Assembly: GCF_000382145.1 (NCBI RefSeq)
Contig: NZ_KB907623.1
Span: forward strand, 1-64,000
Origin: Psychrobacter lutiphocae DSM 21542
Lineage (GTDB): Bacteria; Pseudomonadota; Gammaproteobacteria; Pseudomonadales; Moraxellaceae
DNA: 64,000 nt
Direction: 5' to 3'
Each line of letters starts with the position of its first letter. The first letter of the stretch is position 1. Under the pieces are notes generated by a model. The model was not told the DNA's origin, made no database searches, and saw only the letters and a list, made by a program, of their open reading frames with translations. The position numbers were made by a program, and so were the translations under genes. Shown piece after piece: positions 45,303-56,800 of the stretch.

Positions 45303-45359
45303 TATAGGATTTACGTAGAAATGGAGGATGGTTATATTCAATTTTAGGTAAATCCTATA
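45303..45359. repeat. Short palindrome-ended element
   Basis: 57 bp with 12-bp perfect inverted ends TATAGGATTTAC / GTAAATCCTATA. The ends resemble those of the TAGGACTTACGCA family, so this may be an internally deleted relative. It directly follows the ATACC-family copy. Confidence 0.6.
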
Positions 45360-45446
45360 AGTGAAAGAAGCCCCAGTTTTTATCATACTTCTAGCTATAG
45401 CTTTTAAGAGTCTATAAATAAAGGGGGTGCCTGATGCTTGAAATAA

Positions 45447-46373
<927 letters not shown>

Positions 46374-46501
46374 TTAGGATAGGGTTAGTTGCAAATAGAC
46401 AGACTCACCGTCATTGACAACTTACAGTTTGTTTATTGGAGTAGGCTAGCTGTATTTATTAAACTAACGGTATTAAATAAGACAATTATAACCGACAACT
46501 G

Positions 46502-48415
46502 CTATCTGGCAACCTCAATTGCTGCCACTTGCTGTGCCAATTGCTGATGAATGTTATGACACAAGTTCACAAAGTACCCCTGAATTCGCTTTAAGTCTGC
46601 CAAGGTATCAGCGGCAAAGCGAACCGTTAAGCTGTTGCTGGTATTAGACAGGCGGATGATGCCAAAGCCTCGATCGAAGTCTAAGCGTATGCCATCGATA
46701 CAGCTTAAGCGTACTTCATCATCAGCGGCAAGATTTAGATTCAGTGTTTCTGGCTGCTGCTCTAAGTGTTGGCACAATTGATCGAGCTTGGCACGCACAA
46801 GTTGAGTGGGGGTTTTGTCAGCTTGCTGTGATGGGTATGGTGAGGGCTGCTCAGCGGTTTCTAATTCAGAAGACGTTTCTGCCAGTGGTAGCTCTGAAGG
46901 TGATAAGTCTGATAGGGGTAAATTTGACAATGACAAATATTCATCAGCGGTACTGACCAAAGGCGGCAGATTATCAATAATATCTGCCAGCTGCACCGTG
47001 TGTTGAGTTACCAGCTGATAGCGCTGCGCATGATATACCAACCAGTTTAATAGACGTAATCCGGCGTACATGGCATCATCATGCAACAAAAAATAGCCAT
47101 CATTGAACAGGAAGTGACCGGATAATTCACCAGCAAATAAGGGGGCTTGCACTTGAGCGTCGGCAGAATCAGAGTTGCCTTTTAGCTGACAGCTTTTGGC
47201 ATACAGGGCATGACGCAAGATGCTACTGCCAGTTTTACTCATCTGTCCAACAGCACCGATCTGTTCGAGTAGCTGAGGCACTTGATGTGCGCATTTGACA
47301 TCAAAGATAACGATGGGTTTTTGGCATAAGCTGTTCGTATTATCCAGACTGTTTGTATTATCTAAGCTGTCTTTATTATCTAAGCGCTCTGTATCTTTAT
47401 GCGCTAAGCTGTCTTTATCTTTATCAGATAAATAGTAATCTTCCACCGCCACTTGCGCCAACAAATACAGCAAATGATCTGGTGCCAACGGTCGCCCTTG
47501 ATTATCCACCACCATCAAGCGATCACCATCACCATCAAAGCCAAGACCAATATCGGCCTGATGCTCAACCACTGCTGATTGTAATTCACGCAAACGATGC
47601 GGCTGAGTTGGGTCTGGATCTCCTTTTGGAAACTGCCCATTGGGATCTTCATTTAACAAAATAACCTGATGACACAGCACAGAGAACTGCGCAAACAATA
47701 ACGACGCAAATGGGCCTGTCGTTCCATTTAAGCAATCTATCACCACCTTCAATGGCTTCACCATTGGTACCTGAGTGCTGTACGCCATATCCACAAGCTG
47801 AGCATCATACAGCGGACGAATGGTATCGATAGCTTGTTTGGCACTTTGTAGATACGGGGCAGCCACCTGTTGCTGGCTTAACTCAAGCAGATTGGACAAA
47901 GGCGCTGTTGGCTCAAATTCAGGTGGCAGCTGCTGAGTGGTCAGCTGTTGATAGAGCGCCAAAATATCTTCACTACTGGGCGACTGTCCATCCACCACCC
48001 ATTTAATACCATTAATAAAGCGCGTCGAATGACTGGCGGTCGTAATCAGTCCATGTCCCTGATATTTATTCGCCCAAAACACCATAATTGGCGTCGTCAC
48101 CAACCCCAGCCAAATTACCTCAACCCCAGCTTGTCGGCAGCTTTGCGCAAACCGATCGGCAATCGCCTGACTGTCCTGGCGCATATCATAACCCATCACA
48201 ATCTGAGTTGCTCCGACCGTATCACGTAAATAACGGGCAAAAACATGACTTAAAGCCAACACAAAAGACGGGGTAAACAACGCATGTTTCCCACGAATAT
48301 CATAAGCTTTAAACAAAGGTCTTTGAGCAACAAAGGGATGTAAAGGCAAGGGGCAACTCCATAAACCAACACAGTCATCAACACAATGCCACTTGCCGTC
48401 TATTAAGGGTATCAA
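46502..48415 (-). CDS. algC: Phosphomannomutase/phosphoglucomutase (AlgC-type), with an inserted repeat region
   Basis: Interconverts hexose 1- and 6-phosphates for surface polysaccharides. About 637 residues, well above the ~460 typical of AlgC. Landmarks: FKAYDIRG, the phosphoserine loop as TTASHS (the usual TASHNP is altered to TASHST), metal loop DGDGDR and sugar loop GELSGHF. The extra length is a repeated Asp/Ser/Asn/Leu segment (KDSLDNTNSLDNTNS) and a second insert (SLSNLPLSDLSPSELPL) before the C-terminal domain. The start is uncertain: the frame opens with TTG at 48415 and another TTG at about 48349 fits the family start better. Confidence 0.85.
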   Translation of the reverse strand: MIPLIDGKWHCVDDCVGLWSCPLPLHPFVAQRPLFKAYDIRGKHALFTPSFVLALSHVFARYLRDTVGATQIVMGYDMRQDSQAIADRFAQSCRQAGVEVIWLGLVTTPIMVFWANKYQGHGLITTASHSTRFINGIKWVVDGQSPSSEDILALYQQLTTQQLPPEFEPTAPLSNLLELSQQQVAAPYLQSAKQAIDTIRPLYDAQLVDMAYSTQVPMVKPLKVVIDCLNGTTGPFASLLFAQFSVLCHQVILLNEDPNGQFPKGDPDPTQPHRLRELQSAVVEHQADIGLGFDGDGDRLMVVDNQGRPLAPDHLLYLLAQVAVEDYYLSDKDKDSLAHKDTERLDNKDSLDNTNSLDNTNSLCQKPIVIFDVKCAHQVPQLLEQIGAVGQMSKTGSSILRHALYAKSCQLKGNSDSADAQVQAPLFAGELSGHFLFNDGYFLLHDDAMYAGLRLLNWLVYHAQRYQLVTQHTVQLADIIDNLPPLVSTADEYLSLSNLPLSDLSPSELPLAETSSELETAEQPSPYPSQQADKTPTQLVRAKLDQLCQHLEQQPETLNLNLAADDEVRLSCIDGIRLDFDRGFGIIRLSNTSNSLTVRFAADTLADLKRIQGYFVNLCHNIHQQLAQQVAAIEVAR

Positions 48416-49948
48416 AATCCACTGTCAATACGGCAGGCACAACGCAACTGCTACCTCCAATATAGCACCGAGCCAAAGCGCTTGACAATACACACTCTGT
48501 TACAGTCACAGCCCAGCGTCCCCACCGCCCAAACCCACCACCACAACCAACAAAAACAAATAAAAAACAACACAAGGAGCCACTCTTGCTTTTCGCTCAT
48601 ATCTTGGCCAGCACAGGGGCAGGCGCTATTGACAGGCACCGTTCCTGCGCCACGAGACCGTTACCTGCCAAGCGCCTGCAACCCTGTGCTTTACCAAGGA
48701 TAACCGCTTCAATCAAGGCTAAACCGCATCCCACGACGCCCATCACGCACCAAACTGTCACAATCATGCAACATTTAACCCAAGATTTGTGTTGTGTCAT
48801 AGAGCGTATAAGCTCGTATGGGCATTAGGTGATATGATGTGTAGGCTGGTAAATATTTGGCAAGATGGTATCTACATCACGCACCAAATTACGACTTGTG
48901 CAAGGTTTGGTACCCTTCCTTTCTCAAAGGAAGGGCTGGGGATGGATTTTCTTCACGCATCTCAGTAGAGGTGCCGAAAAAACGTAACTCACCAATCAAA
49001 CAACATTGAAAAGTGACAGGACTTGTAGCGTGGGTGTCGTTACCTCCACCCAGCCTACATCACGCCCTAAACTCTGACGCACACAAAGTTTGGCACCCTT
49101 CCTTTTCCTTTAGCCAAGCACAGCTTGTCTCTTGCGATGCTAAAAAGCTCTCCCAGAGTTTTTATTAACGCTTCTCAGGGAATGGATTTGCTTATTTGTT
49201 TTCTTCACGCATATCAAGGCTGGCGTGTGGTGGGTTACGCTCGCTTAAAATGCTCTGCGAGCCTTTACGCTCACTAACGCCACCCTTGAATTTGAATCTT
49301 GGCGGAGGGATTTTCTTTTTACTTGCACGATTTGTAGGTTGGCGTCGAGGTACGAGACCCAACATTTTATAAACCACAAATTTAGATATTGAACATCGCT
49401 GGGTGTCGTTACCTCCACCCAGCCTACATCACGCACCAAATTATGACTTGTGCAAGGTTTGGCTCCCTTCCTTTTGCAAAGGAAGGGCTGGGGATGGATT
49501 TCAGCCAAGCACAGCTTGTCTCTTGCGATGCTAAAAAGCTCTCCCAGAGTTTTTATTAACGCTTCTCAGGGAATGGATTTGCTTATTTGTTTTCTTCACG
49601 CATATCAAGGCTGGCGTGCGGTGGGTTACGTTCGCTTAAAATGCTCTGCGAGCCATTACGCTCACTAACGCCACCCTACGAATCAGAATCTTGGCGGAGG
49701 GATTTTCTTTTTACTTGCACGATTTGTAGGTTGGCGTCGAGGTACGAGACCCAACATTTTATAAACCACAAATTTGGATATTGAACATCGCTGGGTGTCG
49801 TTACCTCCACCCAGCCTACATCACGCACCAAATTACGACTTGTGCAAGGTTTGGCTCCCTTCCTTTTTCAAAGGAAGGGCTGGGGATGGATTTTCTTAAA
49901 GGTTTGCTACTAATCTTGGCGGATGGGTTTTCTAAGGTAGGGCTACAA
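48416..49948. other. 1.5 kb non-coding, repeat-laden stretch between algC and dut
   Basis: Several 60-140 codon frames exist here on both strands, but they lie in duplicated, GC-variable sequence, conflict with each other and match nothing I recognise, so I treat the region as non-coding. It contains the 391-bp tandem duplication and an earlier partial copy of the same GGAAGGGCTGGGGATGGATT segment (about 48878-48952). Confidence 0.6.
49112..49894. repeat. Tandem direct duplication of a 391-bp non-coding unit
   Basis: Copy 1 (about 49112-49502) and copy 2 (about 49503-49894) begin AGCCAAGCACAGCTTGTCTC and end with AAGGAAGGGCTGGGGATGG; they differ at only a few positions. The unit includes GGTGGGTTACG and ACCTCCACCCAGCCTACATC modules. 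Part of it is echoed at 1701-1804. Confidence 0.85.
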
Positions 49949-50413
49949 CTACTGACGTCCGGAATGACCAAAGCCGCCAACACCACGTGCACTTTCTTCA
50001 TCAAACTCTTCCACGATGGCAAACTCAGGACGCACCACAGGCACCACCATATATTGCGCCATACGCTCTGCTGGATTCAACACAAAGTCACTGTCGCTAC
50101 GGTTCCAGACACTCACCATCAGCTCGCCTTGATAATCGGCATCAATCAAACCAACCAAATTACCCAGCACAATGCCATGCTTATGACCCAAGCCTGAGCG
50201 GGGCAAAATAATACCGGCATAATTCGGATTCGCAATATAAATCGCCAAGCCGGTACCAATCAATTGCGTCTCACCCGCTTTAATGGTGATCGGCTCATCA
50301 ATGCAAGCACGCAAGTCGATACCGGCTGAGCCATCGGTGGCACGAGTCGGCAGTGGGAAGTTTGGATCGTTACCAATTTTTGGATTTAAGATTTTTACCT
50401 GTACAGAATTCAT
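49949..50413 (-). CDS. dut: dUTP diphosphatase
   Basis: Hydrolyses dUTP to dUMP, keeping uracil out of DNA. 154 residues from the ATG with AAAGGA upstream. All five dUTPase motifs are readable: [37 protein letters not shown] and the C-terminal [11 protein letters not shown] (Ser replaced by His at one position of the GFGSTG loop). Same strand as the phosphohexomutase and argB, the conserved dut-algC-argB order, here interrupted by the repeat region. Confidence 0.95.
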   Translation of the reverse strand: MNSVQVKILNPKIGNDPNFPLPTRATDGSAGIDLRACIDEPITIKAGETQLIGTGLAIYIANPNYAGIILPRSGLGHKHGIVLGNLVGLIDADYQGELMVSVWNRSDSDFVLNPAERMAQYMVVPVVRPEFAIVEEFDEESARGVGGFGHSGRQ

Positions 50414-50535
50414 GGGATGTCCTTTTATTTTATCCAGTAGCCACACTGCGCTGTTGTTAGAGGCAGTGCAAGTTTTAGAGGCAGTGCAAGGCTATAAAAT
50501 TAATGCCTACATTTGTATTTATTAAAAAGCGATGC

Positions 50536-51927
50536 CTATAAAATTAGCAAACTTGCCAGACCTAAGAATGACATAAAGCCGACAATATCCGTCACTGTGG
50601 TTAAGATGACTGAGGCAGATAGGGCAGGGTCAATATCCAGTCTTTTTAAGAATAGTGGGATGCCGATACCTGCCACATTGGCCGCTGTCATATTAATGGC
50701 AATGGCGCAGGCGATCACCAAGCTGATTTTGGGGTCATGGAACCAAATCTGAGCGATACCTGCCATAATCAGCGCCCAAATAATACCATTGAGTGCACCG
50801 ACCCACAGCTCTTTATTCATTAGCCATAAGCGGTTTGAGCCCCCGATTTGCCCCATGGCCAGACCACGAACCACCACGGTTAGCGTCTGGCTACCTGAGA
50901 TACCGCCCATACTCGCCACCACAGGCATCAATACCGCAAGCGCAACCACATGCGCCAATACCTCTTCAAATTGGCCGATTACCGAGGCCGCCAGTAGTGC
51001 GGTTAATAAGTTGATGCCCAGCCAGACGCTGCGACTTTTGGCACTGCGTAAGATGGGCGCAAACAGCTCTTCATCATCACTCACACCGGCTAAGTGCTTC
51101 ATGGTGCTGTCAACGTCATCTTGGATGATTTCCATGATATCTTCAGCGTTGAGTTGACCGACCAGCTCACCAAAGTCATTAATAACAGGGGCGTAGCGGA
51201 TATCTGAGGCACGAAACACAGCAGCTGCATCTTGAATGTCCATTTTATCATTGATGGTAATGGCTGGATCTATCCACTCTGACACCAAAGATTGCTGTGG
51301 GTATTTGATCAAATCCACCAAGCTCAATAAACCCAAGAGTTGATGACTGCTGTCGACCACAATCAGCTCTTGCGCCTGATCATCGAGCAGGTCTTGGTCA
51401 CTGCGCAGCCATTGCTGTACTTGTTCTAGAGTAATATTGCCTTGAATCTGAATCGTATCTGGATCCATATAGTCACCGACCTCATACTCGGCATAAGTAT
51501 TGAGGTGGCTAACTTGTTGACGAATCTCGTCATCAAGATTGGACATGACTTCAGAGCGTACCTTTTCATCAACCGTATCTAGGATTTCGGCAATATCTTG
51601 TGCGTCCAGGTCTTCAGCAAGGGTCTCAATCTCAACCGCTTGCATGTTTTTCATCAAGGAGGGTCGAATGTTGTCTTCAACCTCGGCCAGCACTTCCCCT
51701 TTAATCTCTAGCGGTACTTGTTTCCAGATCAGCCTACGGTCATCGCTTGGGAAAGATTCTAGTAGGTTAGCAATCTCATATTCAGACTGCTCCTCCAAAA
51801 AATCAGCCATAAGCGTCAAGTCATTATCAGCGACCAAGGTCTGCAAATAAATCAGCTTATCTTCGGCGCGGTCGTAACCTTCAGGGGGAACTTCTTGCTT
51901 GGATGTGTGTTCAGTATTACTCGACAT
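50536..51927 (-). CDS. mgtE: Magnesium transporter MgtE
   Basis: Mg2+ channel of the inner membrane gated by cytoplasmic Mg2+. About 463 residues from the ATG of MSSNTEHT, preceded by AGGGGCG. Domain order: N-domain of helical repeats (DFLEEQSEYEIANLLESFP), a CBS pair (MDPDTIQIQGNITLEQVQ onward to LNAEDIMEII), then five membrane helices with the PVVASMGGISGSQTLTVVVR pore signature. Confidence 0.95.
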   Translation of the reverse strand: MSSNTEHTSKQEVPPEGYDRAEDKLIYLQTLVADNDLTLMADFLEEQSEYEIANLLESFPSDDRRLIWKQVPLEIKGEVLAEVEDNIRPSLMKNMQAVEIETLAEDLDAQDIAEILDTVDEKVRSEVMSNLDDEIRQQVSHLNTYAEYEVGDYMDPDTIQIQGNITLEQVQQWLRSDQDLLDDQAQELIVVDSSHQLLGLLSLVDLIKYPQQSLVSEWIDPAITINDKMDIQDAAAVFRASDIRYAPVINDFGELVGQLNAEDIMEIIQDDVDSTMKHLAGVSDDEELFAPILRSAKSRSVWLGINLLTALLAASVIGQFEEVLAHVVALAVLMPVVASMGGISGSQTLTVVVRGLAMGQIGGSNRLWLMNKELWVGALNGIIWALIMAGIAQIWFHDPKISLVIACAIAINMTAANVAGIGIPLFLKRLDIDPALSASVILTTVTDIVGFMSFLGLASLLIL

Positions 51928-52081
51928 ACGCGCCCCTAATTGAGTTGATTGTGATGGTAGATTTATAGTAGAAACAAAAATGACAGGAGTGACTCCTGCC
52001 ATTTTGGGGTTATTTTACAATATTAAGTGAGAATGATTAAGCGATAATGCGTTAAGTTTTATTGACTATCAACAGCCAGTA

Positions 52082-53542
52082 TTAATAAATTTTTAAACCC
52101 AGTAATGAGTGGATTGAACAAAAAGCTTGCGTCTTTATGGTGGTCATTGTATGACCTTGAAAATTGAGCTTTATCCAGTCACCGTCCAAGGTTTTAACCT
52201 GAATTAATCCATAGGATTGGCGACCCACCATATAAAACCGATAAGGGATGACCAGCTTTCCAGATGTGTTTATAAAACCTAAAATACCCTCTTGCTCAAC
52301 GGCTGCCAGCCCATTTTCAAAGCAGTAGGCCATGTCATATACAAATCCAATAAACTGCTCGCCTTTGCGATTAATAAATCCATATTTGTCGTTGATCTGA
52401 ACTGGTGCCAAACCAGCAACAAAAGCCCCAGCACTTTGGTAGTCAAAGGCAATAACCACGTTACCCTGATGGTCTAAATAGCCCCAGTTTCCGTTTTTAT
52501 TGGCGGCAATTAACCCCTCACTAAAATAGCCTATCTCATCATGCTCTATGGGAATGATGGTGTTCCCTTGCGTATCGAAGACTCCCCATTTGCCCTCTTT
52601 ATTGACTCTAGCTAATCCATCAATAAAGTCAAAATAAGCTATATCAAATTCAAAAGCTATGACAGTGTCACCTGCGGTATTGATGACACCGGATTTACCC
52701 TGTTTTCTCACAGAGCTTAGACCATGACGAAACAGGCTTACATTATCATAAAGAGGGAAGGCTAATTCGCCATTTAAATCTATAAAGCCCCATTGATTAC
52801 CGACTTCAACACGAGCCAGATTGCCGTCAGAAAAGGCATTAGCGTGATCGAATTTGAAAGGGATGACGACCTCGTTTTTGCGATTTATAAATCCAAACTT
52901 ACCCTGCTTTTTAACAGGAGCGAGTCCCTGTGAGAACGCATAGCCGTTTTCATATTCAAGGGGTATGACAGTTTCACCATCAAGACCGATATAGCCACAT
53001 AGAATATCAACATCGTCTTTGTCGTACTTAATGGTTTGGACACCAATCAGCCCTTCTGCGAAGCTGGTGATACCATCATATTTAGCAGCAATAATGATAT
53101 CTCCGGATTGGTTTATCAGACCGTACTTCTCATTTTTCTCAAAAATGGCTAAGCCGTCTGTAAACTCAACATAACTTTGTAGCTTATATGTCGAAACGAC
53201 AGCACCGCTGACGTTGATAAAGTAATAACGAAAATTGTCAAAGACTAAAGCTTGGCCGTCTTTAAACGACTCGGCATAGTCAAACTTAAAAGCAATAACC
53301 TCATTGCCATGCTTATCAATATATCCATATTGATTATTAACCGAAACCGCAGCTAATCCTTCAGAAAATGGGGCGGCATCCTCATATTTAAAGTCAATAA
53401 CGAGGTCATAAAGTTGATTAACATAACCATATTTTCCATTTCTAGACGCTAACCATAGTTCGTTTTGTGATTGACACCCATATACGAAAATATTGTTAGC
53501 CTCATCGTAGAAATCACGGACTGCTTGAGAATTGTGCATCAT
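52082..53542 (-). CDS. WG-repeat protein
   Basis: 486 residues made almost wholly of tandem ~23-residue WG/YG repeats (NGKYGYVNQLYDLVIDFKYE, NNQYGYIDKHGNEVIAFKF and so on), at least a dozen in all, a beta-propeller-like scaffold. No signal peptide or membrane span, so probably cytoplasmic. WG-repeat proteins often mediate protein contacts, but the role is unknown. Confidence 0.85.
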   Translation of the reverse strand: MMHNSQAVRDFYDEANNIFVYGCQSQNELWLASRNGKYGYVNQLYDLVIDFKYEDAAPFSEGLAAVSVNNQYGYIDKHGNEVIAFKFDYAESFKDGQALVFDNFRYYFINVSGAVVSTYKLQSYVEFTDGLAIFEKNEKYGLINQSGDIIIAAKYDGITSFAEGLIGVQTIKYDKDDVDILCGYIGLDGETVIPLEYENGYAFSQGLAPVKKQGKFGFINRKNEVVIPFKFDHANAFSDGNLARVEVGNQWGFIDLNGELAFPLYDNVSLFRHGLSSVRKQGKSGVINTAGDTVIAFEFDIAYFDFIDGLARVNKEGKWGVFDTQGNTIIPIEHDEIGYFSEGLIAANKNGNWGYLDHQGNVVIAFDYQSAGAFVAGLAPVQINDKYGFINRKGEQFIGFVYDMAYCFENGLAAVEQEGILGFINTSGKLVIPYRFYMVGRQSYGLIQVKTLDGDWIKLNFQGHTMTTIKTQAFCSIHSLLGLKIY

Positions 53543-53754
53543 TAAAGGGTCTTAAAGAGTATGAAAACTATAAGAATTAACAAAAGAGATGAATTAGCCA
53601 CAGCGCAAGCGATGAGTCTTAGCTAAATAGTCGCGTGCGAAGACCGAGCACCCTCCACAGGCGTTGGCAAGCAAAATAATTAGATAAAGCAAGCGAAGTT
53701 GGCTCTTAGTTATGCTTATAATCTTGTCATTGACTCCCGTATTAAGTATGGCTA

Positions 53755-53873
53755 CCCCAATCTCAACTCTTTGCGTAGGCTGTGGCTTTAGCCCAGCATA
53801 TTTAGCTAAAAATTAGGTTTTGCTGGGCTAAAAGCACCAGCCTACATGGGATTGTAATTAGTTGAGAGTGGGG
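53755..53873. repeat. Nested palindromic element, CCCCACTCTCAAC family, copy 2
   Basis: Outer arms CCCCAATCTCAAC and GTTGAGAGTGGGG. Inner arms GTAGGCTGTGGCTTTAGCCC and GGGCTAAAAGCACCAGCCTAC can pair into one long imperfect stem. It fills most of the 337-bp gap between the WG-repeat and helicase genes and ends 7 bp from the rep stop. Confidence 0.8.
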
Positions 53874-53879
53874 TTATGG

Positions 53880-55913
53880 CTATTTCTTTTTAAGTAACGC
53901 TTTAATGTTGGCCATATATTCGTTGGCCACCTCTTGCGGATCACGCTGTGCTTTTTTCTTTTTGGCATTGGCTGGCCAGTCGAGATGCTCCTCGGGCAGC
54001 TCTTCTAAAAAGCGGCTTTGAGTAGTCGTACGCATTTGACCACCGCCACGACGTTGCGCTGCTAAGGTTAAGGTTAGCTCACGGCGAGCACGAGTAATGC
54101 CCACATACATCAAGCGCCGCTCTTCTTCGATGGTCTCACCAATAATAGAGTTGCGATGTGGCAACAGCTCCTCTTCAAGCCCCATAATGTAGACAAAGTC
54201 AAACTCCAAACCTTTGGCCGCATGCAAGGTCATTAAGTTAACCTTGTTGGTATTTTCCTCTTCTTGCTGCTGCTCCAGCATATCGAGTAATACCAACTTG
54301 CGAATGACGGCATCAATGGTCTTGTCATCGTCATCATCGGCACGGTTAATCAAGGCTTGAATACTGGTGTATAACATTTCGATGTTATCGAGACGGTTCT
54401 TTTCTTGTTGCGGCGTTTTGGAATCACTGCGCACAAAGTCAATATAGCCGGTCTCATCGATCATCTGACGCACTAACGGCACTGGGTCTGGATGCTGATC
54501 CAGCTCACGGGTGTAATGTTCGATAAAGTCGCCAAAGTCTTTAAGCGTGCTATATGCCTTGGTTGGCAGCACATGCGGCAGACCGCCATGCGTACAGGCA
54601 GCGAGCAATGACACGCTGTGTTCTTGCGCAAACAGTCCAAGCTTTTCTAAGGTTGCTGGACCCAGACCACGTTTTGGAGTGTTGACGATACGCAAAAAGG
54701 CACTGTCATCTTCAGGGTTTAAGATTAAGCGCAAATAACCCATCACATCTTTAATCTCACTGCGCGCGAAGAAAGACTGACCGCCAGAGAGCTTGTAAGG
54801 CACTTGTAGCTGACGCAGCTGCGCCTCTAGCATACGTGCTTGGAAGTTACTGCGATACAGTACCGCATATTGCTCCCACTCATTGCCATGACGCAGTTTG
54901 TGAGTGACAATCTCTTTGGCAACACGTTCAGACTCGTCATCATCGTTGCGGCAGTTAATAATGCGGATTTTCTCGCCTTGACCTTTATCCGACCATAAGG
55001 CTTTTTCGAACAAATGCTCATTGTTCATGATGACCGTGTTGGCTGCACTCAAAATACGGTTGGTTGAGCGATAGTTTTGCTCAAGCTTAATCACTTTTAG
55101 TTTCGGGAAGTCTTCTTTAAGTAGTGCCATATTTTCAGGTCTGGCACCGCGCCAAGCGTAGATAGACTGGTCATCGTCACCCACCACCGTAAATCTACCT
55201 GTTGGGCCGACAATCAGCTTAATCAGCTCATACTGAGCGGTGTTGGTGTCTTGATACTCATCGACCAATAAGTAACGAATACGGTTTTGCCACTTGTCAC
55301 GCAGTTGTACATTTTCACGCAAGATTTTGGCTGGCAGCACGATTAAGTCATCAAAGTCCACCGCATTATAAGCACGTAAGTTGCGCTCATATAAAGCATA
55401 AAGGGTGGCAAAAATCATATCCTCTGGATCGTCTAAAGTTTCCATCGCCTTTTCTGGCTCGATTAAGTCGTTTTTCCAATCAGAAATAAACTTAATGGCC
55501 TTACCCACCAGCTCACGACTTTCTGCGCCAGACAAGTTGTCACGCATCATCAGCTCCATCAATAGGCGCTTACTGTCTTCAGCATCCATGATAGAGAAGT
55601 TACCCTTTAAAGGCGTGTGCAATAGCTCATAACGCAAAAACTGTAAACCAAATTGGTGGAAGGTCGAGACGGTCAAGCCACGGGTTTTTTCTTTTGGCAG
55701 TAAGGTGGTTACCCGTGCTTTCATCTCACGGGCGGCCTTATTGGTAAAGGTCACTGCGGTAATGCGCTCGGCAGGAATATTGCACTGCTCAATCAGATAC
55801 GCAATTTTTTGGGTAATCACAGAAGTTTTACCTGAGCCTGCACCCGCTAAAACGAGGAGGGGGCCTGAGACATAGGTCATGGCCTCTTGTTGTTTTGGGT
55901 TTAGCTTACTCAT
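53880..55913 (-). CDS. rep: ATP-dependent DNA helicase Rep
   Basis: 3'-5' superfamily-1 helicase that clears proteins ahead of replication forks. About 677 residues from the ATG with AAGGTG upstream (E. coli Rep is 673). Walker A AGAGSGKTS, motif II VDEYQDTN, motif III VGDDDQSIYAWRGA, motif V/VI VNLMTLHAAKGLEFDFVYI and VGITRARRELTLT. Preceded by a long non-coding region. Confidence 0.95.
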   Translation of the reverse strand: MSKLNPKQQEAMTYVSGPLLVLAGAGSGKTSVITQKIAYLIEQCNIPAERITAVTFTNKAAREMKARVTTLLPKEKTRGLTVSTFHQFGLQFLRYELLHTPLKGNFSIMDAEDSKRLLMELMMRDNLSGAESRELVGKAIKFISDWKNDLIEPEKAMETLDDPEDMIFATLYALYERNLRAYNAVDFDDLIVLPAKILRENVQLRDKWQNRIRYLLVDEYQDTNTAQYELIKLIVGPTGRFTVVGDDDQSIYAWRGARPENMALLKEDFPKLKVIKLEQNYRSTNRILSAANTVIMNNEHLFEKALWSDKGQGEKIRIINCRNDDDESERVAKEIVTHKLRHGNEWEQYAVLYRSNFQARMLEAQLRQLQVPYKLSGGQSFFARSEIKDVMGYLRLILNPEDDSAFLRIVNTPKRGLGPATLEKLGLFAQEHSVSLLAACTHGGLPHVLPTKAYSTLKDFGDFIEHYTRELDQHPDPVPLVRQMIDETGYIDFVRSDSKTPQQEKNRLDNIEMLYTSIQALINRADDDDDKTIDAVIRKLVLLDMLEQQQEEENTNKVNLMTLHAAKGLEFDFVYIMGLEEELLPHRNSIIGETIEEERRLMYVGITRARRELTLTLAAQRRGGGQMRTTTQSRFLEELPEEHLDWPANAKKKKAQRDPQEVANEYMANIKALLKKK

Positions 55914-56800
55914 GGCACACCTTATATTTTTCTGAGATGGATATTGTATAGTCAAAGAAGTCTAGAATGATTACAAGGCAACCGAGTGTAAGTACTACGC
56001 ATGTAGGCTTAGCGAGGTTAACACTGTAACCGTTTAATAGTTCGCAGATTATAGTTATAGAAAGGGTATTATAGGAGGTGATACCAAAATCACAACTGCT
56101 AAAATGACAATTAATACCGCCAGATAAGAGTAAAGGATGTCATAAAGAAGAAGAATGATAGCAATAGGCTACTAAATGGCAGAAAATTTGTTATCAATCG
56201 TCTCTTTTTTACACGCTTTTTGTTACAATAACTATCTGTTGTAAGTTGTAACAAAGTATGACTCAAAGTCTTGTCTAGCTTAGGTTAACAAAAGAAATTT
56301 ATATGACTTCGGCAAAAGTGCCATCAATATATCGCAAAAAAACGATAATGACTTACTATTTTACAACCATAACCACTAGATATGATCAGTGATAGGGTTT
56401 GTTTGTTATAAAGCCAGTCTGTTATAATGCACAGATTACAAGCTTTGTTATCATACCTAAATATGACAGTGAATAACTTCGAAGAATATTCGAATAAATG
56501 GGTGTGAGGTTAACATTAACTAGACTCAACTGCGGATTTAATTTTTGGTTTAGCTACATAAGCTTATGGAATAACTCTATAAGCTCTTCTTAGCCGACTA
56601 TTAAGTCGTATGTTTTTAGTTAAAAAACCTTACCCTTTTTAGGGGTATGTAATATAATAGACTTAGGCGGTTAGGAACCAAGTCAGATTCTAACTGTTTT
56701 GATGTCAATAAATAAGCGTAATAATTTATTTTGTTAAAGTTATTTATTGAAATTAAATTACACGCTTTTACCTATGTACTTAAATTAAGTTGAGGATACT
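55914..56800. other. Long intergenic region between rep and ompW
   Basis: 887 bp without a gene. A fragment at 55984-56023 (GAGTGTAAGTACTAC, then TAGGCTTAGCGAGGTTAACA) resembles the core of the ATACC-family elements. A plausible -10 TATAAT is at 56653-56658, 140 bp before ompW, with a poor -35. The long AT-rich ompW leader may be regulatory. Confidence 0.45.

Noticed and set aside
49192-50211. Several 60-138 codon frames between algC and dut
   Set aside because: They lie in a tandemly duplicated non-coding unit, overlap each other on both strands, and the longest crosses the dut gene.
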